Assembly: GCA_014376345.1 (NCBI GenBank)
Contig: JACMRS010000016.1
Span: forward strand, 1-13,936
Direction: 5' to 3'
DNA length: 13,936 nt
Source: Bacteroidia bacterium
GTDB lineage: Bacteria; Bacteroidota; Bacteroidia; NS11-12g; UBA955
The translations under genes were made by a program, and so were the position numbers. Positions within the stretch are counted from its first letter, which is position 1; each line of letters starts with the position of its first letter. The notes below the pieces were generated by a model, which was not told the origin of the DNA, ran no database searches, and was given only the letters and a program-made list of their open reading frames with translations. Below are positions 12,657 through 13,936 of this stretch, in pieces.

Positions 12657-13936
12657 TTACCCCCCCTGCCTGTGGTCCATTGCGGCTCTTACGAAACGTA
12701 CGAACAACGGATGCGGGTTTTCAACTGTGCTTTTCAATTCAGGGTGAAACTGTACGCCTACAAACCAAGGGTGTGTTGGTATTTCAACAATTTCTGCCAG
12801 TCCTGTTTCAGGATTGGTACCGGTAATACTCATGCCGGCTTCTTCAAACTGTTTGGTATATTGATTGTTAAACTCGTACCTGTGTCTGTGTCTTTCAGAA
12901 ATCTTGGTTTTGCCATACGCTTTTGCTGCTTTGCTGCCTTTTTCAAGGTTACAGGCATACGCACCTAGTCGCATTGTACCACCTTTTTCTGTCAACGTTT
13001 TCTGATCGTTCATCATAGCAATAACAGCATGTTTGGTACTGTCATTCATTTCAGAACTGTGAGCATCTTTCATGCCCATAACATTTCTTGCATATTCAAT
13101 CACACAGCATTGCATGCCCAGACAAATTCCAAAGAAAGGAACTTTGTTTTCACGGGAAAATTTAATTGCATCGAGTTTACCTTGAATGCCACGACTTCCG
13201 AAACCGGGAGCAATAAGGATGCCATCGAATCTGCCCAGCTTTTCAGCCACATCGCGCTCGTCAAGTAATTCTGAATGGATACAAGAAACATTTACTTTAC
13301 ACTCATTAGCAGCGCCAGCGTGAATAAACGATTCGGTGATTGATTTATAAGCATCAGGAAGTTCGACATATTTGCCGATCAACGCAATGTTTACTTCATT
13401 TTTAGGGTGTTTAATATTGTTAAGAAATTCTATCCAGCTATCAAGATCCGGCTCGTTGCGTGAACTTAGTTTTAATTTACTCAGAACAACTTTGTCAAGT
13501 TTTTCTTTAAGCATCATCAAGGGCACGTCGTAAATTGTGTCAACATCAATTGACTCAATAACTGCATTTGGAGCAACATTGCAAAACAATGCCACTTTAC
13601 GGCGTAATTCCAGATTAAGCGGACGTTCGGTACGACAAACCAAAATGTCAGGTTGAATCCCGCTTTCAAGAAGAAATCTTACAGAGTGCTGGGTAGGCTT
13701 GGTTTTCAATTCGCCAGCAGCTGCAAGATATGGAATAAGTGTAAGGTGAATAACAATACAATTTTCACTGCCCATTTCCCAATGCAACTGTCTTACAGCT
13801 TCCACAAATGGCAATGATTCTATGTCGCCGACAGTACCACCTATTTCAGTAATTACAACATCAAAATTGCCGCTGTCGCCCAAAAGCTTCATGCGTCTTT
13901 TAATTTCATCGGTAATGTGCGGAACAACCTGAACAG
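12657..13936 (-). CDS. pyrG: CTP synthase PyrG (N-terminus outside the window)
   Basis: Glutamine-dependent CTP synthase, which makes CTP from UTP, ATP and glutamine in the cytosol. About 425 residues are visible. The frame is open to the window edge and begins VQVVPHITDEIKRR, so the ATG at 13892 is internal. The rest of the amidoligase domain includes the Mg-binding VITEIGGTVGDIESLPFVEA and the HSVRFLLESGIQPD segment. The class I glutamine amidotransferase domain follows, with the nucleophile in FFGICLGMQ and the catalytic His-Pro-Glu in VQFHPELKS, plus RHRYEFNNQY. The C-terminus is complete (HRQGG, then TAA) and runs straight into the heptamer repeat tract. Nothing unusual in the coding sequence. 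Confidence 0.97.
   Translation of the reverse strand, partial: VQVVPHITDEIKRRMKLLGDSGNFDVVITEIGGTVGDIESLPFVEAVRQLHWEMGSENCIVIHLTLIPYLAAAGELKTKPTQHSVRFLLESGIQPDILVCRTERPLNLELRRKVALFCNVAPNAVIESIDVDTIYDVPLMMLKEKLDKVVLSKLKLSSRNEPDLDSWIEFLNNIKHPKNEVNIALIGKYVELPDAYKSITESFIHAGAANECKVNVSCIHSELLDERDVAEKLGRFDGILIAPGFGSRGIQGKLDAIKFSRENKVPFFGICLGMQCCVIEYARNVMGMKDAHSSEMNDSTKHAVIAMMNDQKTLTEKGGTMRLGAYACNLEKGSKAAKAYGKTKISERHRHRYEFNNQYTKQFEEAGMSITGTNPETGLAEIVEIPTHPWFVGVQFHPELKSTVENPHPLFVRFVRAAMDHRQGG

Overview
The window reads as a chromosomal segment from a low-GC member of the Bacteroidota. The evidence is: SUF genes, a PorE-like envelope lipoprotein and a type IX secretion (T9SS) C-terminal domain, lipoproteins with short Bacteroidota lipoboxes, TAnnTTTG-type promoter boxes, almost no Shine-Dalgarno sequences, and Bacteroidota-type IS21 and serine recombinase relics. 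I cannot place it at genus level.

Left block (1-3191, all + strand): the 3' end of sufS (cysteine desulfurase) and an intact sufE (its sulfur acceptor) are separated by two decayed genes. One is an FTR1-type iron permease with a frameshift and an altered first iron motif. The other is a CCG/heterodisulfide-reductase-like Fe-S protein with an internal deletion and lost cysteines. A near-identical ~30-nt direct repeat brackets this damaged 1.5-kb segment. After sufE comes a 332-aa protein that looks like an HNH-type nuclease family member with its metal ligands lost.

Junk island (3192-5054): this is a scrap heap of mobile DNA. It holds an IS21-family left end with a collapsed istA'-'istB reading frame, then the C-terminal part of a large serine recombinase. 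Convergent to that is the first ~36 codons of a GNAT acetyltransferase, cut off by a perfect intrinsic terminator. Next is a stretch with seven degenerate 21-bp tandem repeats that translate as heptapeptides (HITM...).

Right block (5055-13936, all - strand): reading from the right, it starts with pyrG (CTP synthase, N-terminus outside the window). A palindrome-rich spacer with a heptamer repeat tract follows, then a YfcE-like phosphodiesterase. The PorE-like OmpA/PD40/TPR lipoprotein is followed 8 nt later by queG (epoxyqueuosine reductase). Last is a very compact six-gene cluster: a putative lipoprotein with a caspase-fold-like His/Cys pattern, an OsmC peroxidase, a lipoprotein with a T9SS-type C-terminal domain, a MmcQ/YjbR protein, a DUF1697 protein and an archaemetzincin-type metalloprotease lipoprotein. 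In the last gene the reading frame breaks at a run of eight A residues.

Functionally the window combines Fe-S assembly, envelope and secretion functions, tRNA queuosine modification and nucleotide synthesis. I do not see a clear new defence or mobile system. The most interesting material is the decay at the sufS-sufE junction, the heptapeptide repeat array, the six-gene cluster with its possible slippage site, and the layered mobile-element relics.
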